DNA of 16,284 nt from NCBI GenBank assembly GCA_002469525.1, contig DKME01000101.1, positions 1 to 16,284 on the forward strand, written 5' to 3'. Numbering within the stretch: the first letter of the stretch is position 1; each line of letters begins with the position of its first letter. The position numbers were made by a program, and so were the translations under genes. This stretch comes from Actinobacteria bacterium UBA7422. GTDB lineage: Bacteria; Actinomycetota; Actinomycetes; S36-B12. Shown here piece after piece: positions 14,110 to 16,284 of the stretch. The notes beneath the pieces were generated by a model that was not told the origin of the DNA, ran no database searches, and was given only the letters and a program-made list of their open reading frames with translations.

Positions 14110-14727
14110 TCACCCCTCTTCCGCAGCGGGAACAGTTGAGTCACTGTCTTCCGAAGGAGAAGTTGTAGTCGGGCTCGAACTTGATGGGCCGAATTGTGTG
14201 AGCCCTAGTTCCTGGAGTGCCCGAACTAATTCGGGTGCCAGATTGGCAGATAGTGATGGTCCGAGGTTGCTCAGGGCTTGGGCAACATCCGAGTCACTTG
14301 GTCCACCATTAACTCCGGTGACCGCGGAGAGTTTGACCGACTTCCCATCGATTACCAGAGTTTGACCATCGCTGGCGAAGGAAGTGGATTCAACCGTTCC
14401 TTCTAATTTTGCACCGGTTGCACTCACGTAGGTGACCTGCTTACCCACCAGTTGGGCGGCCTGAGTTTCTTGTTGGCTGAGAGCCACCTCCTCGCCCTGC
14501 TTCACCATGGTCGTGAGTTTTTCCACCATGGTGAACTGGGCGGTTTGGGCCAAAAATTCGGCACCGTCGGCGGGGTTGAGAGGATCTTGGTATTTCAATT
14601 GGGCAACCAGCAGTTTCAGAAAAGCATCGCTTCCCAGCGACCCGGCTGGATCGGCAGTTTTCGCCGGCTTCGGTGCCATTAATTCGGACATGGGGGAAGT
14701 GGTCGAGTTGATCGGGGTGGTGGTCAT
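14110..14727 (-). CDS. flgD: Flagellar hook assembly (cap) protein FlgD
   Basis: This encodes 205 residues. FlgD forms the temporary cap under which FlgE assembles the hook. The N-terminal conserved region (about 30-72) has D-A-F-L-K-L-L-V-A-Q-L-K-Y-Q-D-P-L-N-P and F-L-A-Q-T-A-Q-F-T-M-V-E, the strongest FlgD signature. Residues about 92-136 fit the small beta domain (A-A-Q-L-V-G-K-Q-V-T-Y and L-V-I-D-G-K-S-V). No FlgD Ig-like domain is evident; the C-terminal 30 residues are Ser/Thr/Glu-rich and probably disordered. ATG 14727 has AAAGGA 6 bases upstream. It lies 42 bases after fliK and is followed by a hairpin. Confidence 0.95.
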   Translation of the reverse strand: MTTTPINSTTSPMSELMAPKPAKTADPAGSLGSDAFLKLLVAQLKYQDPLNPADGAEFLAQTAQFTMVEKLTTMVKQGEEVALSQQETQAAQLVGKQVTYVSATGAKLEGTVESTSFASDGQTLVIDGKSVKLSAVTGVNGGPSDSDVAQALSNLGPSLSANLAPELVRALQELGLTQFGPSSSSPTTTSPSEDSDSTVPAAEEG

Positions 14728-14769
14728 TGGGCGTCCTTTCTTTTCTGGTGAGGTGCGAGATGGTTGGAG

Positions 14770-16284
14770 CTAAACGCGAACATCTACGCGACCTCCCCGG
14801 CTTGGATCGATACTTGTGAGTGTTTCAATATTGGCCCCACTGACATCACCATTTCGCTGGCTCACCGGACGATCGGGGTTATCCGAGTCCACCATTCGCC
14901 CGCTGGACGATTCCTGTTCATTGCCCAGGAAGGCGGACCCTTGGTCAACCTGACTATCGACAAGATCAAGTCCAGATCGAAGTAGGTCTTGGCGTAAATC
15001 AGGCATGGCTTCGCGCAGTGCTTGAACCGCCATGTCGCTGGCCCCAAACGCGTGGATAGATACGGTGCCGCCGTTCACCTGGATGCGGACCGACACTTGA
15101 CCCAATTCCTCTGGGTAAAGACGCAGGGTGGTCTCGTAGGTGCCATCGGCCAGACCCTTGAAGGTACTCAAGTGTGCAGACATCTGAGTGGAGACGGGTG
15201 CGGGTGCCGGTGCTTTTGGTTCGGCCGTTGGTAAAGCCGAGCCGGTACCCAGGGTGACCGAAGATGCTGCGGAAGTTGAAGCCTGGTTGGTCACAATCGG
15301 CGAACCGGATGCATCAAGACTCGCCCTGGTTTCCAGGCCTTGAACTCGATCACCCGAGACGCGATCTGTTGGTGCGTCCTCAACTCGTGCCGAGCGATCC
15401 ATTCCCATGGCCTGCTCATTTGAGCTGCCCGCAGATGAACCTGAATTACTTTGCGGTGTCGAACCAGATTCGGATTCGGTATCGGTTGATGCAGAGTTGG
15501 TCAGTGACGACAGTGCCGGATTGGAGCCATTTGGCACCTCAGCACCTTCACCGTCGACAACTGCAGGCGCGTTAGTTGTCACTTCTGATTGGGAATCCGG
15601 TAGTTGCAAACCTGTTGGTTGCGAGGCAATGTCTTGAGATTCAGTTACCGCACCGTCAGCGGTTGGCGAATTAATGTTCTTGGTGTTGGACACGGGCATG
15701 GTGCCCATGTTGTTGTTGACACCGGATTCGGCATCGGTTGAATCAGCTGCAAGTGAATTCGCCGAACTAATGCCGCGCGGATTGTTCACAGCTTCGTCGG
15801 TATCAGTCGCTGTGGTCCCGGTTTCTGGGCCGACAGTCTCAATACCGTCAGTTCCAACACCGTCAGTTTGCGCCATATTTTCAGTGGCCGAAAGAGAAGT
15901 ATTCAGAGGTGCTTGGTCAGGACTTAATTGACCGGAATTGATTTGACCGGTGACGTTTGTGGGTACTTCAATTGACGCTGTTGGGCTCGCATCGGTTGAA
16001 GCGGATGCGGGAGTTATTCCAGCGGGGGTCGGCACAACTGCACCGAGTGCGGCCGCTTCCAATCCTTCTCCGGATGCAGCTGAAGCTGCAACCGATAGGT
16101 CGATGTCTGTCGGGCTGATTTCTCCAAGATCGATGCCATCAGAATTAACGGGGTCAGTTATCACGGGTTCGGCAACGATCGGAACCGCGACGGCGAGTCC
16201 GATTGAGTTAGCGCCAAGATCTTCGGTGTCGTCTGAGCCGGCAACCTGGTTGTCGGTCACAGCTTGATCGATCACTGATTGATC
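14770..16284 (-). CDS. fliK: Flagellar hook-length control protein FliK, N terminus beyond window
   Basis: FliK measures the hook during export and then triggers the FlhB specificity switch. The C-terminal Flg_hook domain is clear at about 14935-15138: L-R-L-Y-P-E-E-L-G-Q-V-S-V-R-I, then G-G-T-V-S-I-H-A-F, then L-R-E-A-M-P-D-L-R-Q-D-L-L-R-S-G-L. A hydrophilic tail of about 55 residues follows. Everything upstream is low-complexity, rich in Ser, Thr, Asn, Gly, Asp and Ala with almost no aromatic residues or Cys, as expected for an unfolded, secreted ruler. A GTG at 16275 could be called as a start, but the frame stays open to the right edge and no ribosome site is visible. The gene probably continues, so at least 504 residues are seen. 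Its neighbours flgD and flgE fit. Confidence 0.92.
   Translation of the reverse strand, partial: DQSVIDQAVTDNQVAGSDDTEDLGANSIGLAVAVPIVAEPVITDPVNSDGIDLGEISPTDIDLSVAASAASGEGLEAAALGAVVPTPAGITPASASTDASPTASIEVPTNVTGQINSGQLSPDQAPLNTSLSATENMAQTDGVGTDGIETVGPETGTTATDTDEAVNNPRGISSANSLAADSTDAESGVNNNMGTMPVSNTKNINSPTADGAVTESQDIASQPTGLQLPDSQSEVTTNAPAVVDGEGAEVPNGSNPALSSLTNSASTDTESESGSTPQSNSGSSAGSSNEQAMGMDRSARVEDAPTDRVSGDRVQGLETRASLDASGSPIVTNQASTSAASSVTLGTGSALPTAEPKAPAPAPVSTQMSAHLSTFKGLADGTYETTLRLYPEELGQVSVRIQVNGGTVSIHAFGASDMAVQALREAMPDLRQDLLRSGLDLVDSQVDQGSAFLGNEQESSSGRMVDSDNPDRPVSQRNGDVSGANIETLTSIDPSRGGRVDVRV

Noticed and set aside
15400..16284. Low-complexity sequence in fliK as a possible repeat array
   Set aside because: No regular period; it is explained by the Ser/Thr/Asn/Gly-rich ruler region of FliK.

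Overview
The window is one continuous block of flagellar genes, nearly all on the minus strand, read from the right edge (16284) to the left (394). In transcription order: fliK (its 5' end lies beyond the window), flgD, flgE, then flbD, motA, motB, fliL, fliM, a long fliN/fliY-type gene, fliO, fliP, fliQ, fliR, flhB, flhA, a flhF-like gene whose GTPase motifs are missing, and a small two-span membrane protein gene. At the left edge, on the plus strand and convergent with the block, is the end of an unrelated DUF2237 gene. I see no tRNA, rRNA, CRISPR array, transposon or integrase.

Organism: the order flgD-flgE-flbD-motA-motB-fliL-fliM-fliN(Y)-fliO-P-Q-R-flhB-flhA-flhF resembles Gram-positive flagellar clusters. 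Moderate GC by eye, many GTG/TTG starts, Ala/Pro-rich linkers and a FlhF with an eroded GTPase domain make a moderate-GC actinobacterium (Actinomycetota) my best guess. This is an inference from style, not a phylogenetic result.

Region 1 (12607-16284): hook assembly. FliK (hook-length ruler), FlgD (hook cap) and FlgE (hook). A 225-bp AT-rich leader with a hairpin and a weak sigma70-like promoter precedes flgE; two hairpins follow it and probably end that transcript.

Region 2 (8013-12368): motor. FlbD, the MotA/MotB stator, FliL, and the switch proteins FliM and FliN/FliY. Region 3 (2428-7990): the export gate FliO/P/Q/R, FlhB and FlhA. Region 4 (394-2450): the FlhF-like protein and the small membrane protein, joined to flhA by overlapping genes.

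The main regulatory observation is three copies of one promoter-like motif with exact spacing, T[C/T]AAG(N3)-N11-GCCGAT[A/T][A/T], lying only in the gaps before flbD, fliL and flhA. It matches the sigma28 family consensus (FliA/SigD/WhiG). This suggests the block is cut into separately started, sigma28-dependent transcripts. The other main observation is the FlhF-like protein, which keeps the FlhF N-terminal domain but has no P-loop.
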